Shown: positions 24,161 to 33,558, numbered from the stretch's first letter. The stretch: 64,000 nucleotides of DNA from Solobacterium sp. (GCA_017404505.1 JAFRCE010000005.1:1-64000), one strand, 5' to 3'. Notes: a model not told the origin generated them from the letters alone. Numbers and translations are program-made.

Positions 24161-24249
24161 CCGGGCTGCGACGCAATCATCGCCAAGGCTATCGAACTCT
24201 GCGAAGCATTCGGTTCCGCAGGCAAGGCTTAATTCATCATTTCCAAAGC

Positions 24250-24287
24250 AAAGAAGAACTCATGAGAATGAGTTCTTTTTTCTTTTC
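24250..24287 (+). terminator. Terminator of the aldolase gene
   Basis: AGAAGAACTCAT pairs with ATGAGTTCTT around GAGA, followed by a T-rich tract. It lies after the distal TAA, in line with the gene ending there originally. Confidence 0.92.
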
Positions 24288-24584
24288 TGACAGTGAATTG
24301 TTCACAGTATACGCAAACCGGAAATGAAACAGACGGAAGAACGATCGTCCGTTAATTAACACATAACTTTCACATAAATTTGAGTTGTAATTGGCAAGGG
24401 TTTTCCGGTCAAAAAACGGTATACTGGCCTCATTGGCGAAAAAACGCTGTGTTTTGAATAAAAAGTGTCAAATTTTGATGAAAAGAAGGCGGTTTCGCGA
24501 AAAATTATTGCCATATTGTGTGATTATGATTGCAAACGGTTTCGAGGATGAGTAAACTCATATGTGAAAGGGGAGTTTTCAATT
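24288..24584 (+). promoter_or_regulatory. Long regulatory leader of the PTS IIC gene
   Basis: About 300 bases with no ORF. Visible elements are the inverted repeat GTGAATTGTTCAC near the left end, a possible -10 TATACT at 24420-24425, the palindrome TTTCGCGAAA (24493-24502), and the imperfect cre-like TGCAAACGGTTTCG (24531-24544, 12 of 14) just before the ribosome binding site. I cannot fix the start site. The length and the repeats suggest several regulators. Confidence 0.45.
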
Positions 24585-25901
24585 ATGAATGAAGGTTTTA
24601 TGAATGGCCTTCTTGCCTTCGCAGGCAAGATGCAGTCCAACAAAGTCCTGTCCGCTATTAAGGACGGATTTGTTGACAACATGCCAGTCGTCATCATGGG
24701 TGCTTTCTGCACACTGTTCCAGTTCATTCTGTCCGCAACAGCAGCTCAGGGTTATCAGATTTCTCTGGCTAACGTTCCAGGCTTCGGTTGGTTAGCCGGC
24801 CTCTGGGATATGTGGGGCATGATGAACTATGGCTGCATGAATTTCATGGCAGTCGCAATCGTTTTCCTTGTTTCCATGCACTATGCCGAGAACCTCGGCC
24901 ACGCTGGTGACAAAACTGCTCCGGCAGTAGCTCTGGCTTCCTTTGTATCTCTGATCAACACAAAGATCATGTACACACCGGAAGGTGGCGAGCCGGTTCA
25001 GGCAGCAACTGGTGTCCTGAACACTTACACAAACGCTCAGGGTCTGTTCGTAGCTCTGATCGTTGGTATCCTCGCTACACTGATCTATGTTAAGCTGATC
25101 CAGTCCGGCAAGCTCACACTGAAGCTGCCTGACAGCGTTCCGCCGAACGTAGCTCACTCTTTCTCCGTACTGTTCCCGGCAGTTGTCACAATTCTGTGCT
25201 TCGGTCTGCTCGGCTTCATGATGGACAAGGTATTCCACAGCTCTTTCTTCACACTGATCGCTACGATCATGGCTCCGGTACAGGCAATCATGACTGGTCT
25301 GCCGGGCTACCTCGTAATCGTTCTGATCATGATGCTCCTGTGGTGGTTCGGTATCCACGGACCAAACGTAATGGGCGCTGTTACAACACCGTTCATGACA
25401 ACTGCTTATGCTGCTAACAACGCTGCATTCGCTGCTGGCCAGCCGCTTCCGAACATCATCTGCACACCGTTCGGTTCTGCATTCTTCTCACACACAGGTT
25501 CTGGTATCACAGGCGGTCTGATTATCGCTATCCTGCTGTTCTCTAAGAGAGACGACTTCAAGGCTATCGCAAGACTGGCTATTCCGTGCGGAATCTTCAA
25601 CATCAACGAACCGATTATCTTCGGTATCCCGATGGTTATGAACCCGCTGCTCGGTATCCCGTTCTTCCTCGCTCCGGTTGTTTCCGTTACTATCGGCTAC
25701 CTGCTGACAGCTATCGGTATCTGCCCGAGATTCGGCGTTGACGCTCCTTGGACAACTCCGACAGGTATCCTTGGCTTCTTGGCTTCTGGCGGTAACATCA
25801 TGGGTGGTCTGTCCCAGTTGATCGCATTTGCGTCTTCAATTCTGATTTACACACCGTTCGTTATCATCGCCAACAAGCAGACTGACGAGGCTGCAGCTTA
25901 A
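24585..25901 (+). CDS. PTS lactose/cellobiose-family EIIC permease
   Basis: 438 aa from the ATG at 24585, which has AAAGGGGAG at 24567-24575. A GTG at 24564 overlaps that site and is rejected. Ten or so membrane helices are visible, and the family hallmark WWFGIHGPNVMG, then FNINEPIIFGIPMVMNP, carries the sugar-binding His and Glu. It transports and phosphorylates a beta-glucoside or lactose-type sugar with IIA and IIB. No IIA or IIB gene is adjacent; the tandem IIB-IIA set is at 1695-2662. An RpiR regulator lies two genes downstream. Confidence 0.94.
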   Translation: MNEGFMNGLLAFAGKMQSNKVLSAIKDGFVDNMPVVIMGAFCTLFQFILSATAAQGYQISLANVPGFGWLAGLWDMWGMMNYGCMNFMAVAIVFLVSMHYAENLGHAGDKTAPAVALASFVSLINTKIMYTPEGGEPVQAATGVLNTYTNAQGLFVALIVGILATLIYVKLIQSGKLTLKLPDSVPPNVAHSFSVLFPAVVTILCFGLLGFMMDKVFHSSFFTLIATIMAPVQAIMTGLPGYLVIVLIMMLLWWFGIHGPNVMGAVTTPFMTTAYAANNAAFAAGQPLPNIICTPFGSAFFSHTGSGITGGLIIAILLFSKRDDFKAIARLAIPCGIFNINEPIIFGIPMVMNPLLGIPFFLAPVVSVTIGYLLTAIGICPRFGVDAPWTTPTGILGFLASGGNIMGGLSQLIAFASSILIYTPFVIIANKQTDEAAA

Positions 25902-25922
25902 TAGAGAGCTGTTCTTAACTGA

Positions 25923-26240
25923 ATGAGTAAGGCGTCTAAACGCCAGAAACTCACAGAAGAAGAATTAAAAGAGGAGAATAAAAAACTGCGCCAGGAAATG
26001 GCACAGCGTAACTATTCATCCAAAGAGGACCAGGAACGTATTGTAAATATTCTGAGTACACAGAATATCATCGCATACGTGATGGTCCTCTTTCTTCCTC
26101 CTGTAGGTGTCTGGTATATATGGACACGCAGAGAAAAGCTGCATCTGAATATTGAATCGGTTCTGTTATGGACTTTTGTCGGAACCATCATCTTCTTCGG
26201 ATGGATCAAGCTGATCCTGCAGTGGACCGGCGTTATTTAA
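25923..26240 (+). CDS. Small membrane protein of unknown function
   Basis: 105 aa. The N-terminal half (residues 8-42) is charged and helical (EEELKEENKKLRQE), suggesting a short coiled coil. Two membrane helices follow (about 48-68 and 80-102) with a WYIWTRREK loop. Not recognised. It starts 21 bases after the IIC stop, has no clear Shine-Dalgarno site, and ends at a terminator, so it probably depends on readthrough from the IIC gene. Confidence 0.7.
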   Translation: MSKASKRQKLTEEELKEENKKLRQEMAQRNYSSKEDQERIVNILSTQNIIAYVMVLFLPPVGVWYIWTRREKLHLNIESVLLWTFVGTIIFFGWIKLILQWTGVI

Positions 26241-26254
26241 GAAAACAGATCACT

Positions 26255-26284
26255 AGAAGTCATGAAGATCGTGACTTCTTTTTA
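26255..26284 (+). terminator. Terminator after the IIC-small membrane protein pair
   Basis: AGAAGTCA pairs with TGACTTCT around nine bases, followed by TTTTT. Confidence 0.85.
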
Positions 26285-26311
26285 TTTTGAAATTGCTTTA
26301 AAATGAATGAC

Positions 26312-27178
26312 ATGAGAATCGAAACAAAACTGCGGGACAGAGAATTGTTTACACCAAAAGAAAGCAAGATCATTTCCTATATCAATGAGCATACCGGTCT
26401 TGCCATCAATATGTCCCTCGACGAACTGTCGGATCAGCTCAACATATCGAAATCCACGATCATCCGTTTCTGTAAAAAACTCGGTTTTGCCGGTCATAAG
26501 GAATTCTGTGTACAGCTGGCGAAAGAACTGAATGCCTTCATGGCCAACGAAACCGAGCTGGATCCGTCTTTTCCTTTTGCCAAGGACGACAATAACCGTA
26601 TCATTGCCGAAAAGCTCCTGTCACTGAAAATCAAAGGACTGAATGACACATATGCGGAACTGAATCTGGAAACAGTTCATACGCTTGCCAAGGCGATCCG
26701 TGAGAGCCGGAATGTTACAATATATACGACGGACGAGAACCGGTTTGTTTCCCTGGAACTGGAGTCACGTCTGGAGAATATCGGCTACAATGCCAATGTC
26801 ATTTATCTGCCTAACAGTATCCTGAAAAGAGCTAATTCCCATAACGCCAGAACAGCTGCTCTGTTTATTTCCTATCAGACCCGCAGCCAGGTTCTTGCCC
26901 AGGCTGCCAGGATCCTTTCCGAAAAGAAGATTCCCGTTTATCTGATTGCCGGACCGGCCAGGGGACTTCTGGAAAAATACGCGGATTCCACGATCCGTGT
27001 CGGTTACTATGAACCATCGCCGAAAATGGCGCCGCTGGCCTCAGGGACGGGCCTTGCTTTTATTCTTGATCTGCTCTACGGATATCTGTTTGAAATGGAT
27101 CATGATCAGAATACGATGCTGGTGAAAATGGAAAATGAAATGCTTAAATCTGGCTCAGAAGGAAATGAAGAGCGATAA
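26312..27178 (+). CDS. RpiR/MurR family transcriptional regulator
   Basis: 288 aa from the ATG at 26312. The N-terminal HTH_6 domain is clear (SLDELSDQLNISKSTIIRFCKKLGFAGHKEF), followed by a SIS sugar-phosphate-binding domain around residues 130-260 (TIYTTDENRFVSLELESRLENIG, then IPVYLIAGPARG). Such regulators sense phosphosugars. It sits downstream of the PTS IIC gene, so control of that PTS is likely. TAAAAT (26299-26304) ends 7 bases before ATG 26312 with no Shine-Dalgarno site, suggesting a leaderless message. An ATG at 26303 lies inside that hexamer. Confidence 0.9.
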   Translation: MRIETKLRDRELFTPKESKIISYINEHTGLAINMSLDELSDQLNISKSTIIRFCKKLGFAGHKEFCVQLAKELNAFMANETELDPSFPFAKDDNNRIIAEKLLSLKIKGLNDTYAELNLETVHTLAKAIRESRNVTIYTTDENRFVSLELESRLENIGYNANVIYLPNSILKRANSHNARTAALFISYQTRSQVLAQAARILSEKKIPVYLIAGPARGLLEKYADSTIRVGYYEPSPKMAPLASGTGLAFILDLLYGYLFEMDHDQNTMLVKMENEMLKSGSEGNEER

Positions 27179-27183
27179 GCTTA

Positions 27184-27212
27184 TTGGTTTTCCGTCTATA
27201 ATCCTGTACAAT
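27184..27212 (+). promoter_or_regulatory. Promoter of the HAD-murA unit, leaderless
   Basis: TTGGTT (27184-27189), a 17-base spacer and TACAAT (27207-27212) are followed by 7 bases and ATG at 27220. No ribosome binding site is possible on this transcript. Confidence 0.7.
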
Positions 27213-27219
27213 ACGAGAG

Positions 27220-27879
27220 ATGATAAGAGCTGTATTATTTGACATGGACGGTATTCTCTATGACAGTGAATACTTTTATATGAACGGCACAATTGAACAG
27301 ATGCACCGGTATGGCTATGACGGACCGGTTGAGGATGTTTACGCGATCATGGGGACTTCCATGGAAGATACCTATCTGATCCTTTACCGTCTTCTTGACG
27401 GCAAGGTGCCCCTGGATGAGATCCGTAAGAATAACGAGCATTATTTTCAGGTGGAACATCCGCTTCATTTCCGGGAAATCATGTTTCCGGGTCTGAAGGA
27501 AGAACTGCGGAAACTGAAGGACATGGGAATCCGGATGGCTGTCTGTTCTTCTTCGCCGATCGATCTGATTCATGACAGTCTGAAGGAAATGGACGTTGAC
27601 AGTCTGTTTGATTTCGTTGAATCAGGAGATAATGTACAGAATCCCAAACCAGCGCCGGATATTTATCTGCTCGCTCAGAATGAACTCGGTGTCGCGAAGG
27701 AAGACTGCATTGTTTATGAAGACAGCACGCTGGGCATTGAAGCGGGAAAACGGGCGGGCATCTTTACGGTAGCCCGCGAGGACAACAGGTTTCGGCAGGA
27801 TCAGAGCCATGCCGATAAAAAAGTGAAAGATATCCAGTCACTGGTTGAGTGGATCAGAAAGGAAAACAGTCATGCATGA
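27220..27879 (+). CDS. HAD-superfamily hydrolase, beta-phosphoglucomutase-like
   Basis: 219 aa. Motif I is FDMDGILYDSE, motif II CSSSPIDL, the lysine is in NPKPAPDIY, and motif IV VYEDSTLGIEAG. The second Asp of motif I, the usual general acid, is present, and the four-helix cap fits the beta-phosphoglucomutase and sugar-phosphatase branch. It lies downstream of a PTS regulator and overlaps murA by eight bases, so a sugar-phosphate role is reasonable. Its message is predicted leaderless. Confidence 0.86.
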   Translation: MIRAVLFDMDGILYDSEYFYMNGTIEQMHRYGYDGPVEDVYAIMGTSMEDTYLILYRLLDGKVPLDEIRKNNEHYFQVEHPLHFREIMFPGLKEELRKLKDMGIRMAVCSSSPIDLIHDSLKEMDVDSLFDFVESGDNVQNPKPAPDIYLLAQNELGVAKEDCIVYEDSTLGIEAGKRAGIFTVAREDNRFRQDQSHADKKVKDIQSLVEWIRKENSHA

Positions 27880-29137
27880 AGTCATGAAGATTGAAGGCGG
27901 TCACCTTCTGGAAGGTGAAGTAACTATATCCGGCGCCAAGAATGCGACAGTGGCATTGATTCCGGCGGCCGTTCTGGCCAATGGCCCGGTCACGATCGTC
28001 GGTATCCCTCAGATCGCCGATGTCGATGCGCTGGCGAAGATCCTGCGCATTCTCAAAGTGGAAGTGAATGAAGTCGCGGAAGATCATATCATTATCGATC
28101 CAACGCACATGAAGAATATCGATCTGGATGACGACAGTGTCACCAAACTTCGTGCTTCCTACTATTTCATGGGCGCGCTGCTTGGCAAATACGGCTATGT
28201 CCGCATGAAGATGCCGGGCGGCTGCTATCTGGGTCCGCGGCCGATCGATCTGCATCTCAAGGGTTTTGAGTCCCTCGGCGCGACCGTAACCTATGACAAG
28301 GGCTGCTACACGATTGAAGCGAAGGAACTTGTCGGCAATAAGATCTTTCTGGATATTGCCAGTGTCGGCGCGACCATCAACATTATGATGGCGGCTGTTT
28401 ACGCAAGAGGCCGTACGGTAATTGAAAACGCCGCGAAGGAACCGGAAATCATCGACGTGGCAACGCTTCTGAACAAGATGGGAGCGCGGATCCGCGGGGC
28501 CGGCACGAACGTGATCACGATCGACGGCGTCAAGAGTCTGAGCGGATGTTTCCATGAGATCATCCCGGACCGTATCGAAGCCGGAACGTTTATCATCATC
28601 GCTGCCGCGGCAGCTAAAAAGATGACCATCAACAACATCATTCCCCAGCATCTGGACGCTCTTTTGTCCAAACTGCAGGAAATGGGTGTGAAAATGAAGG
28701 TCGGCATTGATAAGGTTACGATCGAGCGTACCGAGCATCTGAAGGGAATTGACGTCACGACCAAGCCGTATCCCGGCTTCGCGACTGACCTGCAGCAGCC
28801 GCTGACAACGCTTCTGACCCAGGCGGAAGGTGAAAGCCATGTCGTCGAAACGATTTATACGGAGCGCTTCAAGCACTGTATTGAACTGCAGCGGATGGGA
28901 GCTGACATCGACATCATGAACGGCTCCTCCCTGATCAAAGGACCGACTCCGCTGGATGGCTGTAAAGTCGCGGCGACGGATCTGCGCTGCGGCGCGGCCA
29001 TGGTAATTGCCGGTCTGATCGCTGACGGTGTCACGGAAATCGACAACGTTTATCACATTGACCGCGGGTATTCGGAAATCGACAGCAAGCTGAAGAAACT
29101 CGGCGCGAATATCTGGCGTGAAATGGCAGAAGATTAA
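27872..29137 (+). CDS. murA: UDP-N-acetylglucosamine 1-carboxyvinyltransferase
   Basis: 421 aa. It transfers enolpyruvate from PEP to UDP-GlcNAc, the first committed step of peptidoglycan synthesis, and is the fosfomycin target. The PEP-binding cysteine is C118 in PGGCYLGPRP, the first residues include SGAKNA, and the C-terminal domain has the expected GYPGFATDLQQP counterpart. The ATG at 27872 overlaps the HAD gene end and has AAAGGA upstream; 27884 is an alternative. Start length fits other MurA proteins. Confidence 0.95.
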   Translation: MHEVMKIEGGHLLEGEVTISGAKNATVALIPAAVLANGPVTIVGIPQIADVDALAKILRILKVEVNEVAEDHIIIDPTHMKNIDLDDDSVTKLRASYYFMGALLGKYGYVRMKMPGGCYLGPRPIDLHLKGFESLGATVTYDKGCYTIEAKELVGNKIFLDIASVGATINIMMAAVYARGRTVIENAAKEPEIIDVATLLNKMGARIRGAGTNVITIDGVKSLSGCFHEIIPDRIEAGTFIIIAAAAAKKMTINNIIPQHLDALLSKLQEMGVKMKVGIDKVTIERTEHLKGIDVTTKPYPGFATDLQQPLTTLLTQAEGESHVVETIYTERFKHCIELQRMGADIDIMNGSSLIKGPTPLDGCKVAATDLRCGAAMVIAGLIADGVTEIDNVYHIDRGYSEIDSKLKKLGANIWREMAED

Positions 29138-29138
29138 C

Positions 29139-29167
29139 TTGCAGTCAAAATTACCTTATGGTAATAT
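29139..29167 (+). promoter_or_regulatory. rpmE promoter
   Basis: TTGCAG (29139-29144), a 17-base spacer ending in TGG, and TAATAT (29162-29167). An untranslated leader of about 50 bases follows, with an imperfect pair CTTTAAGC and GCTTAAGG that could fold. Confidence 0.65.
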
Positions 29168-29225
29168 GAATAAGCACTTTCTTTAAGCACGCATAGAGGC
29201 TTAAGGCAGAAGGGAGATCGATAGA

Positions 29226-29429
29226 ATGAAAAAGAGTATTCACCCGAAGTACTACCAGTGCAAGGTAGTCTGCACAAGCTGCGGATCTGAATTCATGACA
29301 GGTTCCACTCTGAAAGAAATCAAAGTTGACACCTGCTCAAACTGCCATCCGTTCTACACAGGACGTCAGAGATTCGCACAGGCGCAGGGTCGCGTAGAAA
29401 AGTTCAATAAAAAATACGGACTTAAGTAA
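29226..29429 (+). CDS. rpmE: 50S ribosomal protein L31 (zinc-binding type)
   Basis: 67 aa. The zinc-type (C+) L31 keeps its cysteines: one at C12, C16 and C19 in [13 protein letters not shown], and a second pair in [12 protein letters not shown]+ L31 binds zinc and is typically replaced by a C- paralogue under zinc starvation; no paralogue is in the window. GAAGGGAGA precedes the ATG. It has its own promoter and terminator. Confidence 0.96.
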   Translation: MKKSIHPKYYQCKVVCTSCGSEFMTGSTLKEIKVDTCSNCHPFYTGRQRFAQAQGRVEKFNKKYGLK

Positions 29430-29458
29430 GAAGGTGAAATACCTTCTTTTCTTTTTTC
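29428..29458 (+). terminator. Terminator of rpmE
   Basis: AGAAGGT pairs with ACCTTCT around GAAAT, followed by a T-rich tract. Confidence 0.85.
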
Positions 29459-29500
29459 TCGCAGATGAATGTGGTAAAGTTGAATGCATCAGAGGGTATT

Positions 29501-30634
29501 ATGACACAGGAAAAACAGTTGAAAACATTGGAGGAATTGCAGCGGGAAATTGAACAGAAGCTGCAGAGCGAAGATGAAGTCAGCCAGGACGAGATCCTGG
29601 ATGAGGCAATCAGAAACGGTCTTTCCGCCGCCGATGAGGAAAAACTCATGGAATGGCTGAGCGAAAGAGAGTTTTCTGATGAGGAAGACGTTGAGGAAGA
29701 TATCCTGGAAGATGAGGAAGACGTCCCGGATGAGGACGAGGATGAAGAAGAATCTTTATCGGAGAGAGACCCTTATATCGAAGAAAACAAAAGCCGTACA
29801 CCGGCTGATTCGGTACGTGTATATCTGAAGGAAATCGGTGAAATTCCGCTGATGAGCGCGGAAGAAGAATACGAGACGGCCAAGGCGGCGGCGGAAGGAG
29901 ATCCGGCTGCCAAAGAGCGGATGATTTCCAGCAATCTGCGTCTGGTCGTGTCCATTGCCAAGGAATATGCCAACCGCGGCCTGTCCCTGCAGGATCTGAT
30001 CCAGGAAGGAAACCTGGGTCTGATGCATGCGGTGGACAAGTTTGACTATACGAAAGGCTTCCGTTTCAGCACCTATGCGACATGGTGGATCAAACAGGCG
30101 ATTGCCAGAGCGATTGCCAATCAGTCCCGTGATATCCGTCTGCCGGTTCACCTGACCGAGCAGATCAACCGGATCAACCGCATTCAGAGGGCTTTGATGC
30201 AGGAACTGAACCGCGAGCCGACGGTGGAGGAAATCGCCGCCAGAATCGACGGAATGACGCCTCAGCGCGTGCAGGAACTGCAGCGGCTGGCCATGGATCC
30301 GGTATCCCTGGAAACCCCGGCCGGCGACGAAGAAACCAGCACGCTCGGTGACTTTGTCCAGGATGTCAATGCCATGAGCCCGGAGATGTACGCGACCAAC
30401 GGGGTGGTCCGCGAACAGGTGGACAAAATGCTGAAGGAACTGCCGGAACGTGAAGAACAGATCATCCGCATGCGGTTTGGTCTCGACGGCACCGGCAAGC
30501 CGAAGACACTCGAAGAGGTCGGCCGGAACTGGAACGTTACCAGAGAGCGGATCCGTCAGCTGGAAGCCAAGGCGCTGCGCCGTCTGCAGCTGCAGCTGAA
30601 GATGAAGAAAGAATACAGAGACCTGAAGGATTAA
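29501..30634 (+). CDS. rpoD: Primary RNA polymerase sigma factor (sigma-70/SigA)
   Basis: 377 aa from the ATG at 29501 (AGAGGG upstream). Region 1.1 is short and followed by an unusually acidic linker (residues 55-88, rich in E and D). Regions 1.2 ([16 protein letters not shown]), 2.1-2.4 ([17 protein letters not shown]), 3 and 4 ([17 protein letters not shown]) are complete. It directs RNA polymerase to the TTGACA/TATAAT promoters seen through the window. dnaG is not adjacent; prfA follows 11 bases after the stop. Confidence 0.97.
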   Translation: MTQEKQLKTLEELQREIEQKLQSEDEVSQDEILDEAIRNGLSAADEEKLMEWLSEREFSDEEDVEEDILEDEEDVPDEDEDEEESLSERDPYIEENKSRTPADSVRVYLKEIGEIPLMSAEEEYETAKAAAEGDPAAKERMISSNLRLVVSIAKEYANRGLSLQDLIQEGNLGLMHAVDKFDYTKGFRFSTYATWWIKQAIARAIANQSRDIRLPVHLTEQINRINRIQRALMQELNREPTVEEIAARIDGMTPQRVQELQRLAMDPVSLETPAGDEETSTLGDFVQDVNAMSPEMYATNGVVREQVDKMLKELPEREEQIIRMRFGLDGTGKPKTLEEVGRNWNVTRERIRQLEAKALRRLQLQLKMKKEYRDLKD

Positions 30635-30645
30635 AAGGAGAGACT

Positions 30646-31722
30646 ATGGACGCTGTTCGTGCCAAATTACAGGAAATCCAGAAACAGTATGATGATATCA
30701 ACGCCCAGCTTCTGGAAGATGAGGTGCTGAGAGATCCCGCCCGGCTGACGAAACTGTCCAAGGAACAGGCACGTCTGAAGCAGTCGGTGGATGCCTGGCA
30801 GCAGCTGCAGTCGCTCGACGAAAGAATCCAGCAGGCTGATGAAATGCTGAAGGAGCCGGACGAGGAACTGAAAGAGATGGCGCGCATGGAAAAAGAAGAA
30901 TGTGAGCCGCAGCGGGAAGAACTGCTGGCCCATATCCAGCATCTTCTGATTCCCCGTGATCCGGACGATGATCATGACGTGATTATGGAGATCCGCGGCG
31001 GGGCCGGCGGTGACGAAGGCAATATCTTTGCCGGTGATCTTTACCGGATGTATACCAAATATGCCGAAAGCAAAGGCTGGAAGGTTCAGGTAATGGAAGC
31101 TTCGCCGAGTGAAGCCGGCGGCTTTGCCCAGATTATCTATTCCGTAAAGGGAAACGATGTCTACCGGGAACTGAAATATGAATCCGGCGTCCACCGCGTG
31201 CAGCGGGTGCCGAAGACAGAATCACAAGGCCGTGTTCACACATCCACGGCTACCGTTCTGTGCCAGCCGGAAGCCGAGGAAGCGGATATTGAGATCGATC
31301 CAAAAGACCTGACGATCGAAACCCACCGGGCCAGCGGCGCCGGTGGCCAGCATATCAACAAGACGGACAGTGCCGTGCGCATTGTCCACGTGCCGACCGG
31401 AATTACCGTCAACTGTCAGGAAGGCCGTTCCCAGATCGAAAACCGTGAGACGGCCATGCGTCTGATCCGGGCCCGTGTATATGAAGAATACAAACGCCGC
31501 AAGGATGAGGAAGAGGGAAAGATCCGCCGTGCCAAGATCGGCACCGGTGACCGTTCCGAAAAGATCCGCACCTACAACTATCCGCAGAACCGTGTGACAG
31601 ATCACCGTATCTCGCTGACGATTACCCAGCTGGACCGCATCATGGAAGGAAAACTGGACGCGGTCATTGAAGGCCTTCTGGCGGAAGAAGAAAAGAGAAA
31701 ACTGGAGGAAACACAGCTGTGA
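30646..31722 (+). CDS. prfA: Peptide chain release factor 1
   Basis: 358 aa, full length. The catalytic GGQ is in [17 protein letters not shown], and [20 protein letters not shown] precedes it as in RF1. RF1 ends translation at UAA and UAG, so the organism reads UAG as a stop, relevant to the amber codon in fba. AAAAGGAGAG precedes the ATG. prmC, which methylates the GGQ glutamine, overlaps its end, the usual arrangement. Confidence 0.97.
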   Translation: MDAVRAKLQEIQKQYDDINAQLLEDEVLRDPARLTKLSKEQARLKQSVDAWQQLQSLDERIQQADEMLKEPDEELKEMARMEKEECEPQREELLAHIQHLLIPRDPDDDHDVIMEIRGGAGGDEGNIFAGDLYRMYTKYAESKGWKVQVMEASPSEAGGFAQIIYSVKGNDVYRELKYESGVHRVQRVPKTESQGRVHTSTATVLCQPEAEEADIEIDPKDLTIETHRASGAGGQHINKTDSAVRIVHVPTGITVNCQEGRSQIENRETAMRLIRARVYEEYKRRKDEEEGKIRRAKIGTGDRSEKIRTYNYPQNRVTDHRISLTITQLDRIMEGKLDAVIEGLLAEEEKRKLEETQL

Positions 31723-32603
31723 CGAAGTTTTCAAAAGCTGTCCGAGCATATGAGAAACTATGCCGGCAGGCAGATGTTCCCGAAGAAACAGTCATGGCTT
31801 ATCTGGTCGAACTGTCACAGCGGGAGCGCTATGATCTGTATGCCAATTACGAAGAGGAAATGCCGCAGGATCTGGAGACAGAATTCGCGGCCGGCATGGA
31901 ACGGATCCTGCATCAGGAACCGATGGCCCACGTGCTCGGTTATTCGTGGTTTTACGGCTACAAGATGATCGTCAACGAAGACGTTCTGATTCCCCGGGTG
32001 GAAACCGAGGAACTGTGCGCCGAGATCCTGAAGCGGATGGACCGTTATTTCGCGGACTGTGAAACGATCGAAGCGGTCGATATCGGTACCGGATCCGGTG
32101 CGATTGCCATTACGATTGCCAGGGAAGAACCGAAAGTGCATATGCGGGCGACCGACATCAGCACCGATGCTCTGAAAACGGCTGTGAAGAACGCCGAGAT
32201 CAACGGCGCGGATATTTCCTTTGTGGCCGGTGATATGCTGGAACCTCTGATCGAAGAAGGCGTGAAACTGGATGTTCTTATCTGCAATCCGCCGTATATT
32301 CCCGAAGATGAGCAGATGGAAAAGTCGGTCGTGGATTTCGAGCCACATGTCGCTCTGTTCGGCGGCACGGACGGCCTGTATTTCTACCGCCGCATTTTCG
32401 CCGGATGCCGTCAGCTTCTGAAGGATAAGGCCTTTATGGCTTTTGAGATGGGCTGGAATCAGCGGGAAGCGATGAGCAGACTGGTTGCGGAAACGCTGCC
32501 GGAGGCGCAGTATGAAATATTGAAAGACATGAACGGCAAGGACCGCATGCTGTTTGTGTATTTTGGACTGGAGGGTATGGAATACTCTGATGAGCAAGAA
32601 TAA
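31719..32603 (+). CDS. prmC: Peptide chain release factor N5-glutamine methyltransferase
   Basis: 294 aa. SAM binding is shown by [12 protein letters not shown], and the amide-methyltransferase motif is CNPPYIP. It methylates the GGQ glutamine of RF1 and RF2. The start is a GTG overlapping the prfA stop (GTGA), which fits translational coupling. The downstream sortase start overlaps its last codons. Confidence 0.95.
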   Translation: MTKFSKAVRAYEKLCRQADVPEETVMAYLVELSQRERYDLYANYEEEMPQDLETEFAAGMERILHQEPMAHVLGYSWFYGYKMIVNEDVLIPRVETEELCAEILKRMDRYFADCETIEAVDIGTGSGAIAITIAREEPKVHMRATDISTDALKTAVKNAEINGADISFVAGDMLEPLIEEGVKLDVLICNPPYIPEDEQMEKSVVDFEPHVALFGGTDGLYFYRRIFAGCRQLLKDKAFMAFEMGWNQREAMSRLVAETLPEAQYEILKDMNGKDRMLFVYFGLEGMEYSDEQE

Positions 32604-33543
32604 AAGCAAGAAAAAGTTATCGAAAACCGGCAAGATCATTCTTGACGTGATTCTGGTACTGGCTCTCTGCATGGCCGGTTTTTCCGGTTATATGCTGTTC
32701 AAGGAAACCGAGCGCTACCGCATTGCCGAAGCGTCTTATAAAGACCTGAAAGAAACCGTTCTGGTCAAGAAGGAAGATATCGAAGACAATTCCAAACAGA
32801 TCGACTGGGAAGCACTCTGGGCGATCAATCCCGATCTCCGGCTGTGGATCACGATGGACGGTTCTCAGATCGATTATCCGGTCATTTATCCGGAAGACAA
32901 CGTCTACTACCTGAAACATCTGCCGGACGGAACCTACAACGACAACGGCACTGTCTTTGTCGACGCGGGAAACAACCGTGATCTGGTTGACCGTAATACG
33001 GTCCTGTATGGCCATCATATGCTGCAGGATCCGCCGATGTTCGCCGAACTGGAGAACTTCAAGGATCAGGCCTATGCTGACGAACACAAGGAGATCCATC
33101 TCTATTCACCGGATGAGGAATGGATCGTTTATCCGGTCGGCGGCTTCGTTTCGAACGGTATGGACGATTATGTGCAGCTCAGTTTTTCTTCCGATGAGGA
33201 ATATGAAGAGTACATCAACATGCTGCAGAGCCGGAGTGTCTTCTCCTCTGACGTCACCCTGACGAAAGATGACAAGATGGTCATGCTGTCGACATGTTCC
33301 TATGATGTGTATGACGGCCGCTTTGCGCTGTTTGGAAAAGTTGTAAATGTGAAAGATCTGAAAGAGAAGCCAAAAGTTGTTGAGCAGCCAAAGGAACCGG
33401 AGCCTGCGCCGGAACCCGCACCGGAGCCTGAACCTGAACCGGAACCTGAAGTGACGGAAGAACCGGAATACTGGGAAGAACCAGTGTACGAAGAACCGGT
33501 CTATTACGAAGAACAGGATTATACTAGTGAAGAAGGAGAGTGA
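32590..33543 (+). CDS. Class B sortase with Pro/Glu-rich C-terminal tail
   Basis: 317 aa; typical class B sortases are about 230-250 aa. An N-terminal membrane segment (about residues 13-35) anchors it. The catalytic triad is visible: H in LYGHHM, C236 in LSTCSYD and R in DGRFALFG. After residue 255 comes a 60-residue tail of Pro-Glu repeats, then Glu/Tyr-rich acidic sequence, which is not part of the usual fold. Sortases attach proteins to the cell wall at LPxTG-like or NPQTN-like motifs. It overlaps prmC by 14 bases, and its stop lies inside a terminator hairpin. Confidence 0.88.
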   Translation: MSKNKSKKKLSKTGKIILDVILVLALCMAGFSGYMLFKETERYRIAEASYKDLKETVLVKKEDIEDNSKQIDWEALWAINPDLRLWITMDGSQIDYPVIYPEDNVYYLKHLPDGTYNDNGTVFVDAGNNRDLVDRNTVLYGHHMLQDPPMFAELENFKDQAYADEHKEIHLYSPDEEWIVYPVGGFVSNGMDDYVQLSFSSDEEYEEYINMLQSRSVFSSDVTLTKDDKMVMLSTCSYDVYDGRFALFGKVVNVKDLKEKPKVVEQPKEPEPAPEPAPEPEPEPEPEVTEEPEYWEEPVYEEPVYYEEQDYTSEEGE

Positions 33544-33558
33544 ATTCTCCTTCTTTTT
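33529..33558 (+). terminator. Terminator overlapping the sortase stop codon
   Basis: GAAGAAGGAGA pairs with TTCTCCTTCTT; the sortase stop TGA lies in the loop, so ribosomes reaching the stop would cover the hairpin. Confidence 0.9.

Noticed and set aside
24564..24584. Extended N-terminus of the PTS permease from GTG at 24564
   Set aside because: The GTG frame overlaps the strong ribosome binding site AAAGGGGAG that fits the ATG at 24585, and the extension has no similarity to the family.
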